Origin: CAZAGT01 sp964484515 | GTDB taxonomy: Bacteria; Desulfobacterota; DSM-4660; Desulfatiglandales; HGW-15 | Assembly (NCBI GenBank): GCA_964484515.1 | Contig: CAZAGT010000094.1 | Span: 1 to 15,542, forward strand | Direction of reading: 5' to 3' | DNA: 15,542 nt | Shown: in pieces, positions 1-6,547 of the stretch | How the letters are laid out: every line of letters starts with the position of its first letter | Position numbering within the stretch: the stretch's first letter is position 1 | Made by a program: the position numbers and the translations under genes | Notes under the pieces: generated by a model | What the model was told of the DNA's origin: nothing | What the model saw: only the letters and a program-made list of their open reading frames with translations | Database searches by the model: none

Positions 1-648
1 GCTAGATGTCACAGCCGGTGGTATCCAGAGTGAATGCGAAAAATAGCGTAGAGCGCCGTTATTCTTGTCTTTCCACACTTTTCGACGTGTTGTTTATGCA
101 ACAGTAGGGATAAAATAACGCGCATGCCCATGCTTGTGTGTAAGTATTGAGGCCGAGATTCGGATTGACTTCTTCCCGATCGCCAATTTAGATAGGACTC
201 GGGGAATCGTCAATAATATTGCCTCAAGCGGCTATCGGAAAATACCCCAAAGGGGATAAACAATGAAAGATAAGAGGCTTTTCAAAGGACGCCTGAATCT
301 CCGTAAAATAGTCGCCCTTTCATGGGGCATCAGGAGTGGATGTATGCCACGGCCGGAATCTTGACAAAAAGGGCGAGGGGGGTCTCCTACGTTTGTGTAA
401 GACCTTGGGCTCCCGCAAGGGCGACTGAATGCCTTCGGAATACGGGACGGCTTTTCGGTGATGTAAACAGCGGCTTTGTTCTGGTCTCGCATGTTGGGGA
501 AAAATTGCTTTTTTGGCCGGTAAATCTACAAAAAACAAAGATATGTGGGCCCTCAAAAAGGCGATTCCAAACGTTCAAGGATTTGACGCGGATTGATTTG
601 GACTCGACATGGATATGATGAGGAATAGCAAACGATAAGGAGTGTATC
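1..648. other. Region without a convincing gene
   Basis: No reading frame here has both a ribosome binding site and a protein-like composition. The longest frames (about 322-618 on plus, 387-650 and 232-492 on minus) overlap each other and have no recognisable domain. Local structure includes TGTTG/CAACA at 88-103 just before an A/T-rich TAAAAT at 111-116, and nested short inverted repeats at 381-447 (GGTCT/AGACC, CCTTG/CAAGG, TCCCG/CGGGA). I could not match these to a known RNA family. The region may be the upstream control region of the gene starting at 649, or decayed sequence. Confidence 0.5.
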
Positions 649-1077
649 ATGAAATTGCAGCGACGTGAATGCGTGCCATGTCATGGGGTTGACTTCAAGC
701 TGTATACGTTGATTGCTGCCTTACTAGTCCTTCTTTCGCAGTCTGGCTTTTCGCAGTCCGGAGCGACTATTTCGGATTTCGAGGTTCTGAAGGGGTTCAA
801 ATCGCTAAAACTCAGTTGGAAGGTCTCGGCACCGGAAGGTTCGAAGGGTGTCCTCGACATCTATCGAAGCAATACATGGGGCGGGCCTTATGTTCGCATC
901 CAAGAAATAGAGATCGGCGATCAAAGATTCATCGATGCCAATACCAAGACGCCTTTCTTTGTCGACAGGAAGCTGAAGGTAAGGCACAGATACTACTACA
1001 AATTGAGCTTGCGTGGGACGAACCAGGAATTAGGGCCCTTGGAAGGTCTCGTTTCAGGGGCCCCTCCCGGCACTTGA
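649..1077 (+). CDS. Exported single-domain fibronectin type III-like protein
   Basis: The 142-residue product starts at an ATG 6 nt after AAGGAG, a clear ribosome binding site. Residues 17-36 form a hydrophobic signal sequence (LYTLIAALLVLLS) after an unusually long 16-residue N-region that contains a CVPC motif. The rest, about residues 40-138, reads like one FN3 beta-sandwich: the SLKLSWKV strand, a GVLDIYRSNTWGGPY segment matching the common 'YRS...GGPY' pattern, then HRYYYKLSLRG and a terminal EGLVSG strand. Known FN3 modules of this type mediate binding rather than catalysis, so an extracytoplasmic structural or binding role is an inference. The stop codon lies inside the 3' end of the opposite-strand SUMF1-like gene, a 24-bp tail-to-tail overlap. 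No partner gene is evident on the same strand. Confidence 0.72.
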   Translation: MKLQRRECVPCHGVDFKLYTLIAALLVLLSQSGFSQSGATISDFEVLKGFKSLKLSWKVSAPEGSKGVLDIYRSNTWGGPYVRIQEIEIGDQRFIDANTKTPFFVDRKLKVRHRYYYKLSLRGTNQELGPLEGLVSGAPPGT

Positions 1078-1938
1078 TCGGGGAGTGGAGGCTTGTTTGG
1101 AGATCTTTTCAGAGGGCGTCCTGGCAAGGCGAAAGCCAAGGTTACGGTCCCTGTAATCGGGAGGGAGCATCCCGCGATTGGCAGAGCGGCAGAGGGGATT
1201 ATGAAAGAACCACCTGCCGCCTCGGGCCACTCGGAGTACACCCGTTGTCCTTCCGATCGGATCGATTACGGGACCGGCAGGATATTCGCCATACCAGTCC
1301 TGGCACCACTCCCAGACATCGGTGTGCATATTGAGCATGCCCCACGCGTTGGGGCCGAAGGCCACTGCGGGCAGCATGCCCTTCTTGTATCTCCCCTTGG
1401 CCGCCTCGGACGTGGAATATCTGCCGTGATAGCCGGGGGAATCTCTCGGTGGCTCCTCGCCAAACCAGTAAGGTGTCGTGCTTCCAGCCCTGCAGGCATA
1501 CTCCCATTCCGCCTCAAAGGGTAGCCGGTAGTTGTCGGTCCCCTCCAGGGCGTTCAGCCTACGGATGAACTTCTGGGCGTCTTCCCAGGAAACGCTCTCC
1601 ACCGGGCAATCATCCCCGCATTCCTGGAAATATGAAGGATTGCCTCCCATCACGGCCTTCCACTGACCTTGGGTCACCTCCATGGTTTGCATGTAAAACC
1701 CCCTGGTCAGGGTTACCCGGTGCTGAGCTTCATTATCTCCCCTTCCGTATTCGTCGGATGGGCTTCCCATGATGAAATCTCCCGCCGGAATGTAAACAAA
1801 CTCCATTCCGAGCGGATTCGTGAAGGTCTTCAACTCCTTAGGGGGCTTGGCCCCGGCTGAAATCGTGAGTAGAAGGATGCCCAAAATCGCCCCAAACAGC
1901 AGGCTTGAAAGCCTGTTCCCAATGGGCCATTCCATCAT
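1054..1938 (-). CDS. Exported SUMF1/formylglycine-generating-enzyme-like protein
   Basis: A 294-residue SUMF1-fold protein. Family signatures, numbered from the chosen start: GMEFVYIPAGDFIMGS at 44-59, EVTQGQWKAVMG at 87-98, PVESVSWEDAQ at 112-122, YRLPFEAEWEYACRAG at 137-152, VWEWCQDWY at 208-216, RGGRWFF at 239-245 and NLGFRLAR at 266-273. Residues 10-30 form a signal peptide. The start at 1938 is preferred over an ATG at 1974: GGAG lies 5 nt upstream, and the signal peptide then sits right at the terminus, while the longer form has its leader in the assembly gap. Compared with true FGE, the first catalytic cysteine position is Phe245 and only the second (Cys250) remains, and the usual GNVWEW is TDVWEW. 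A copper-dependent formylglycine synthase role is therefore unlikely; this fold is also common in binding and effector proteins. No sulfatase gene is nearby. Confidence 0.85.
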   Translation of the reverse strand: MMEWPIGNRLSSLLFGAILGILLLTISAGAKPPKELKTFTNPLGMEFVYIPAGDFIMGSPSDEYGRGDNEAQHRVTLTRGFYMQTMEVTQGQWKAVMGGNPSYFQECGDDCPVESVSWEDAQKFIRRLNALEGTDNYRLPFEAEWEYACRAGSTTPYWFGEEPPRDSPGYHGRYSTSEAAKGRYKKGMLPAVAFGPNAWGMLNMHTDVWEWCQDWYGEYPAGPVIDPIGRTTGVLRVARGGRWFFHNPLCRSANRGMLPPDYRDRNLGFRLARTPSEKISKQASTPRSSAGRGP

Positions 1939-1980
1939 CACTACTCCGTCAAACGCAATGATATCCCGTCTCATTTGGTC

Positions 1981-1990
1981 NNNNNNNNNN
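1981..1990. other. Assembly gap (10 Ns)
   Basis: Ten undetermined bases lie just upstream of the SUMF1-like gene. A run of exactly ten is probably a scaffolding placeholder, so true distance and missing content are unknown. Any promoter of the SUMF1-like gene, or a small gene, could be lost here. A plus-strand frame reading through the gap (about 1820-2218) has no credible product. Confidence 0.97.
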
Positions 1991-2133
1991 CATCAGGATT
2001 CAACCGTCTTCCGGGCCGATGCTGATCGTTCCCGTGAAGTGGCTTTCCGAAAAGAAAAGCTCCTCTTTCTGAAGGTTGGTGATGCAAGGAGTCGAATTGA
2101 AAAAAACGGTGCGTATGGTGCCGATACCATAAA

Positions 2134-2168
2134 GGAAGGGAGCATCCGCTCAGAAAGATGCTCCCTCC
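2134..2168 (-). terminator. Terminator-like hairpin after the DUF362 gene
   Basis: GGGAGCATC (2138-2146) pairs perfectly with GATGCTCCC (2157-2165) across a 10-nt loop. The stem extends by GGA/TCC (2134-2136 with 2166-2168) around one bulged A. Read on the minus strand it follows the DUF362 stop at 2220 by about 50 nt and is followed by TTT after the stem. The U-tract is short, so termination efficiency is uncertain. Confidence 0.55.
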
Positions 2169-2219
2169 CGCAAAAAGCGCTCCCGAAGGCCTCGCTCGTC
2201 TCAGAGCAACGCCCTTAAT

Positions 2220-3380
2220 CTAGAGATCGTTCAAAGTCCGGCCGGGCGTACTGTCCCATCCGGCGACATCACCCATTTCAGAGGGCCAGCGATGCGCACG
2301 CTTCACGGGCGTAAAGACCTTCTGTACTTGAGCAATGGGAACACCGACCACCTCGATGTCATGGTAGGTGCCAAGCCCCATCTTTTCGCCCATCACCGTG
2401 GTGCCGATGTTTGTCACCTTGAAGCCCATCACGACCGTGCTCACCGCATCACAAGCTACCGGATCCTCTCCGGCAATGATAAGGCCCATGGGAACTCCCG
2501 GGCCGTTATCCGGTCCAGACTCTTCCATGCCCCAGATGGCATCGACAATCGTGTAATCGTTACCGGTGATCATATTCACATCCATGATCACCTCCACGAC
2601 GACCTTGTGTGGAAGTCCCATCTTTATGCTGCCGGCTATGCGGGTGGTCGGAAAGCCGATACCGATGTTCTTCAGAGAGCTGGTCATGCCGCATAACGTA
2701 TGGGTCTTCAGGCAGGGGAGGCTGATGATCTTATCCATCTCTCCTATGACCTCGGCCATGGCATAGTTTTTCAGCGCTAAGGCCTTGGGTGCGGGATACC
2801 ACTTCCACGGCTCGTCACCGAGATCCACGAGTTTGACCCGCGGGTCGTTGAGATCTTCGACCATGTGGTCGAAACCATACTGCATGAAGCAGGTCCACCC
2901 ATTTCCGGTTGCGGGGCAATTACCGATGATCACCTCCTTGGCACCGGATTCCAAGGCAATCAGGGCTGCAGCGCGCGCCACGCGCGCATCCGTGAAGGCG
3001 GCCTGCAAGGTGGCGTCGTCCCCGCGATTGTTCAAGACCATAGGCCAGGCACTAACGACGTGGTTGACCTTCAATAGCACCCGATCGCCGGGTTTGACCG
3101 GCCAACCGCCTTGCAGCTTTACGGCCTCGCGCACCAACTTCTCTATAGCCACCTCACTCTCTTTAGACCACTCGGAAGTAGCCCTGATCAACATATCACC
3201 GTCTGGTGGCCCCTGGTAGAAATTATCCGTTATCGTGCAGTGCCAACTATTGCAAACCAGGTCCATCTGCCCTTCGGCTGCCTTGACAATCGCCACGCGT
3301 GGACCGGCCAATGCGCTTGAGCCCATCAGTCCAATGGTGAGCACTGCCACAAGACCCAAGAGAAGTGTTTTCTTCTGCAT
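2220..3380 (-). CDS. Exported DUF362 domain protein
   Basis: A 386-residue protein starting at an ATG with GGAGG 5 nt upstream. Residues 1-25 are a standard signal peptide (KKTLLLGLVAVLTIGLMG, ending SSALAG). The remainder matches the DUF362 family: KPGDRVLLKVN at about 96-106, an ALIALESGAKEVIIGNCP segment at 139-156, the hallmark LPCLKTH at 221-227 followed by LKNIG at 236-240, VDAIWGMEESGP at 279-290, and GEDPVACDAV at 304-313. Many DUF362 proteins carry a C-terminal 2[4Fe-4S] ferredoxin domain; none is present here, as there is no CxxCxxC cluster. The molecular activity of DUF362 is not firmly established, so no reaction is assigned. Export places it in the periplasm if the host is Gram-negative. 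It lies 313 bp downstream of the SMP-30-like gene and is probably transcribed separately. Confidence 0.9.
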   Translation of the reverse strand: MQKKTLLLGLVAVLTIGLMGSSALAGPRVAIVKAAEGQMDLVCNSWHCTITDNFYQGPPDGDMLIRATSEWSKESEVAIEKLVREAVKLQGGWPVKPGDRVLLKVNHVVSAWPMVLNNRGDDATLQAAFTDARVARAAALIALESGAKEVIIGNCPATGNGWTCFMQYGFDHMVEDLNDPRVKLVDLGDEPWKWYPAPKALALKNYAMAEVIGEMDKIISLPCLKTHTLCGMTSSLKNIGIGFPTTRIAGSIKMGLPHKVVVEVIMDVNMITGNDYTIVDAIWGMEESGPDNGPGVPMGLIIAGEDPVACDAVSTVVMGFKVTNIGTTVMGEKMGLGTYHDIEVVGVPIAQVQKVFTPVKRAHRWPSEMGDVAGWDSTPGRTLNDL

Positions 3381-3693
3381 GCCTTCCTCCTCGCATTCTT
3401 TGTGAACATGGTTTTAGGCAGGGTTTCCCTCCCAACACGTACCTTTTCTTGAGCGTCCCTGATGACTCGCTATCAGCTCCCCTTATTTGGATTCCGTAAG
3501 AGGGGCGCCAATTCAAGTGAGTTTTCCCTCTCGGATGTTCCCAAAACAGCACAGCTTGAGGATCGAGGTCGGGCTCTCTGCCCTCTCAAGACAAGTGGGA
3601 GGGGCTTCAAAACATACATGTTCGAACGGCCCCGGTTCTGATCTCGTGACCAGGGTGCCGAGACTGTCCTCGACACCCTGGCTGGGAGGAGAT
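3381..3693. other. Spacer between the DUF362 and SMP-30-like genes
   Basis: No gene with a credible ribosome binding site is visible; the short minus and plus frames here have no recognisable content. The spacer contains the hairpin at 3650-3681 listed separately and a weaker CCCCTTA ... TAAGAGGGG pairing at about 3479-3506. Its DUF362-proximal part should contain the DUF362 promoter, but I see no clear -35/-10 pair. Confidence 0.6.
3650..3681. repeat. Hairpin after the SMP-30-like gene
   Basis: CCAGGTG-type inverted repeat: CCAGGGTG (3650-3657) pairs with CACCCTGG (3674-3681). After one mismatch, CGAG (3659-3662) pairs with CTCG (3669-3672) around a 6-nt loop. It starts 12 nt past the minus-strand stop at 3694. 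No T-tract follows on either strand, so it is better read as a 3'-end-protecting or factor-dependent structure than as a classic intrinsic terminator. Confidence 0.55.
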
Positions 3694-4770
3694 TTATCGT
3701 GATGGTAGCTGATAACCGTCCTTGACTACCCTGATCCGGTACAGGCTCTTGCCCGAGGTGACATACAGCACGTTGCTTTCACTACCGCGGCCGAAGCCCA
3801 CGTTGGTCGGCAGTTCCTTACCGGTCGAGATAAAGGCCAACTCCTTACCGTTTGGGTCCAGGATCCCGATCCCGGGCCTGTTCTCGGCCCGCATGGCCAC
3901 GTAGAGGTTGCCCTCCACATCGGCGATCATGCCGTCGGGGCCGCTATACGGGTAGAAGTTGATCAACTCGCGTTGGTTACTCACGGTCCCGTCCGAATGC
4001 AGATCGTAGGCCCAAAGGATATGGGAGCCCTGGTGGGTCCTCTCACCCTTCTCTAGTTGCTGAAAGCCGAACCAGCCATTGTCGTTGCAGATGACGTAGA
4101 GGGTCTTCTGGTCGGGGGACACACAAACGCCGTTGTTCTTGCCCGCATCCGTGATGATGCGATGGACGGTGCCGTCGGTATCCAGGCGGTAGACCGCGTA
4201 GCCGGGCTGGCAGATCGGCTCGTGACCCAGATAGCGCGGGTCACTGAAATAGATGCGCCCCTTCTCGTCGATCGTGACGTCGTTGAGGGAATTGTACGGC
4301 CTGCCCTTATAAAGCCCGCTCAGGATATAGCTCTTGCCGGTCTTCATATCGGTCTTGATCAGCATCCGGCCGCCGTAGTCGGCGCCCAGGGCGGCGATCA
4401 TGTTGCCTTCGGCGTCAAATTTGAGACCGTTGGACATTCCGCTCGGGCTGCGGAAGATCGTGCACTCACCGGTCCTGGGGTTGTACTTCCAGATATTGCC
4501 GGCCTGCAGGTATTTCCCGCTCGGATCCTTGCACTGGCCGGTGAAGGTGATGTCGCTGAAATACATCATGCCGTCATGGCCGGCGGCAACGCCCTCCGTC
4601 AGACAACATCCCCCGTCCCAAATCAGTTCGAGTCGAGCCCCGCGAGGCAAGACCCTCGGATCGCCGGTCGGTGCCGGAAAACCGGGGTCCCGCGCCAAAA
4701 CCACGGTGGAGGCCATACCCAGAACGATCACAGCCGCAACAATCGTAAATAGACAATGTCGCTTTCGCAT
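3694..4770 (-). CDS. Exported SMP-30/gluconolactonase-type beta-propeller
   Basis: A 358-residue SGL-family propeller. The ATG at 4770 has GGAGGG 4 nt upstream and opens a signal peptide (CLFTIVAAVIVLGMA, residues 6-20); an in-frame GTG at 4833 has a poor ribosome site and would bury that leader. SMP-30 features: the CCLTEGVAAG segment with Glu59 at the expected metal-ligand position, YNSLNDVTIDEKGRIYFSDPRY at 159-180 (written by parts; Asn163-Asp164 is the conserved N-D pair), a GVCVSPDQKTLYV blade, and SGPDGMIADVEGNLYVA. These support a divalent-metal lactonase or related hydrolase fold acting outside the cytoplasm. Characterised relatives open sugar lactones or hydrolyse organophosphates, but the family is broad and the substrate is unknown. 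Four cysteines lie in the first 105 mature residues, possibly disulfides. The gene appears monocistronic, with a hairpin 12 nt after its stop. Confidence 0.86.
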   Translation of the reverse strand: MRKRHCLFTIVAAVIVLGMASTVVLARDPGFPAPTGDPRVLPRGARLELIWDGGCCLTEGVAAGHDGMMYFSDITFTGQCKDPSGKYLQAGNIWKYNPRTGECTIFRSPSGMSNGLKFDAEGNMIAALGADYGGRMLIKTDMKTGKSYILSGLYKGRPYNSLNDVTIDEKGRIYFSDPRYLGHEPICQPGYAVYRLDTDGTVHRIITDAGKNNGVCVSPDQKTLYVICNDNGWFGFQQLEKGERTHQGSHILWAYDLHSDGTVSNQRELINFYPYSGPDGMIADVEGNLYVAMRAENRPGIGILDPNGKELAFISTGKELPTNVGFGRGSESNVLYVTSGKSLYRIRVVKDGYQLPSR

Positions 4771-5446
4771 TTTTCCCTCCTTTTTCTGATCCAGAAATGC
4801 ACTTGGGTCCGATTTCAATGGTTCTTTAGGCACCTTCGTGCCTGCTTTCTGCCGCTATCCTAAATCTTGAAGAAGACTCACCTCCTTTCGTGTCCATTTG
4901 GTCCCAGCACGTATGCACCTCGCCAGACTCAAACCATACCGCCAGTTGACGGTTCAACCCTGTCCGGATAGATCGTGCTGAAGGCCGCAGTTCAAGCCCT
5001 CTCCCCGCAGTTAGATAAGCGGCTAAGCCCTCTCATCTTTCGGTGGGCAAGAGGATCATGATCGCATCTGAGGCGTTCTGAAAAGGTGTGATTCGCTGTT
5101 GTCAGGTTGGGTTGGATGTTGACAGGGAAACCGTAACCAAGCACCTCGGTGACGACACCGGCGCATAACAGGATGTTCAGGGCTCTCCAAAAAGGCGTTC
5201 TTAAACGCCTAGCGCGTTGGTTAAGTCCGACTCGCTGTTTCGTTGACCTGGTTTCAGTTTGTACGGGAATACAGTCTTGGCGACACGAACAATGACTGAG
5301 GTCCGTGTTGCCATGTTGAGTTGATTGAGGAATCCTGAATATCGCAAATGTGCGTCGACGTCAACTATAAAGATCATTCGGGGCCTTGGCTGTGCGGCCC
5401 AGTACGTGCCGGAACATGGGAACTGTTTCACAAGGAAAGCTTCTTT
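4771..5446. other. Long spacer upstream of the SMP-30-like gene
   Basis: No convincing gene is seen over roughly 680 bp. Near the SMP-30-like start the leader carries a small hairpin, AGGCAC/GTGCCT (4828-4843), and a strong but apparently unused AAAGGAGGTGAG on the minus strand at about 4880-4891. A 76-codon minus frame at 5201-5431 starts at GTG without a ribosome site and is not called. The terminator at 5193-5210 is listed separately. Confidence 0.6.
5188..5210 (-). terminator. Intrinsic terminator
   Basis: AGGCGTT (5193-5199) and AACGCCT (5204-5210) form a 7-bp stem with a CTTA loop. Read on the minus strand the stem runs into TTTTTGG, so this is a canonical Rho-independent terminator for transcription coming from the unknown exported-protein gene that stops at 5447. 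Confidence 0.8.
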
Positions 5447-6352
5447 TCAATCTATTACCATGAACGATGTGAGCATCTTTTGAAGATCGATCAAGATTTC
5501 GGCTGAATTCTTCGTCTGCGGTGAAGAAGCTATCTCTACGACATAGTATCTGTCTTTGCTCTCAGTACACAAGTAGATTCGATCGGATCGGAAATCGCCC
5601 GGTTCCCCGTTCACCAGCACTCCCCTGATTGCGACGCTGCTTCCTGCCAACAACACGTGTTTATCAGCAACAAGCTGATTCAGGTTCTGAGCTGTCTGGC
5701 CTAGGATGAAGATGGAGAAGCCAGCAAGAGAATGCCGGACTGGAAGCCCATGGAGGAATCTCTTATCATAGACATACACGCTTAATGTGTTCACAAAGAC
5801 TTCCTCTTCAAAAGATAACGCTGAGCGCCGAATATTCTTTTTCAGTTTTTGGATTTCCCGGTCGCCTAAGTTCAACTCCAGCATCTGTTCGGATTCAATC
5901 GTATGTCGGATCACCTCTTCCGCGATGTCATTGGTACTCTCATCGGTCAGCTCCACGAGCAAGGTCTCTTTGGCCGTGTATCTAATCGCTTCTACCTCCT
6001 GCAACATGCGGCCTAACGGATGGGCTTGGATCACAAATCGCAATCTCTCCTTAGATTCCTGAGTTAGGAGACCACTCCGTGCTTCAAGGCACTCCTCCGC
6101 GCCCTCAAGAAGCTCCGGCGCCAGCCAGTGGCCGGAGACGGGTTTCTTGATGATGAATCCGAGGCTGGCGTCAACATAGTACTTCGCCGGATCCAATTCG
6201 GCTGCGTCTTCAGGCGCAATGGACAAACGTTCTGTATCAATGGTCACCTGTTTGTCTGTCAGGACAATGTCTAACGACGCCGCGTTTGATTTCGCCCCTA
6301 GAAAGGCCAGGGCACAAAGGACAGTCAAGGCTAGTTTGACAATTCGGTTCAA
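5447..6352 (-). CDS. Exported protein of unknown family
   Basis: I do not recognise this family. The product is about 301 residues with an N-terminal signal peptide (NRIVKLALTVLCALAFLGAKSNA). No ATG is available near the end of the frame: a TAG closes it just upstream, and the usable starts are TTG at 6352 or 6361. The 6352 TTG lies 9 nt after GAGG and is preferred; the 6361 TTG touches the GAGG directly. The mature part is mixed and charged, with a long acidic/basic helical stretch around 'TNDIAEEVIRHTIESEQMLELN' (described only; residues about 138-170), then strands such as YYVVEIASS near the end. There is no obvious catalytic motif or membrane segment beyond the leader. It lies 195 bp downstream of the corrinoid methyltransferase gene on the same strand, but a strong hairpin intervenes, and a terminator follows 237 bp after its stop. 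Confidence 0.75.
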   Translation of the reverse strand: MNRIVKLALTVLCALAFLGAKSNAASLDIVLTDKQVTIDTERLSIAPEDAAELDPAKYYVDASLGFIIKKPVSGHWLAPELLEGAEECLEARSGLLTQESKERLRFVIQAHPLGRMLQEVEAIRYTAKETLLVELTDESTNDIAEEVIRHTIESEQMLELNLGDREIQKLKKNIRRSALSFEEEVFVNTLSVYVYDKRFLHGLPVRHSLAGFSIFILGQTAQNLNQLVADKHVLLAGSSVAIRGVLVNGEPGDFRSDRIYLCTESKDRYYVVEIASSPQTKNSAEILIDLQKMLTSFMVID

Positions 6353-6445
6353 AAGAAGCAACCTCTATGGATTTCCGTATTAACTCCCTCAAGAAACCTA
6401 TGCGGGCCAGATATAAGCACTGTTCGGCCCGAAAGGCCTGACGAC

Positions 6446-6474
6446 TCATGACTGGACAAGTCGTCCAGTCATGA
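6446..6474. repeat. Perfect 12-bp hairpin between two minus-strand genes
   Basis: TCATGACTGGAC (6446-6457) is the exact inverse of GTCCAGTCATGA (6463-6474) around a 5-nt AAGTC loop; a mismatch then two more pairs extend it. It sits 74 nt after the methyltransferase stop (6548) and about 94 nt before the next gene's start. No T-tract follows, though a second small GGCC/GGCC hairpin (6426-6438) comes next on the minus strand. It could be a transcript end, a pause site or an operator for the downstream gene. Confidence 0.65.
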
Positions 6475-6547
6475 ATCTACCGATGTCTGCGTGGGTGTGT
6501 GGCCAATGCTCGTGCTTCTCCGGGCAGAGATCACAACCCTCCCACAA

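Noticed and set aside
322..618. 98-codon plus-strand frame
   Set aside because: No ribosome site, no domain, and overlapped by minus-strand frames of equal quality.
1820..2218. Plus-strand frame across the N gap
   Set aside because: It is antisense to the SUMF1-like gene, contains the undetermined bases and has no protein-like composition after the gap.
4880..4891. Strong AAAGGAGGTGAG ribosome-site-like sequence on the minus strand
   Set aside because: Only a GTG frame of eight codons follows before a stop, so no gene can be supported.
5201..5431. 76-codon minus-strand frame upstream of the terminator
   Set aside because: It starts at GTG with no ribosome binding site, has no recognisable domain, and its stop lies in the loop of the terminator hairpin. 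It could be a remnant of a mobile gene, but nothing supports that.
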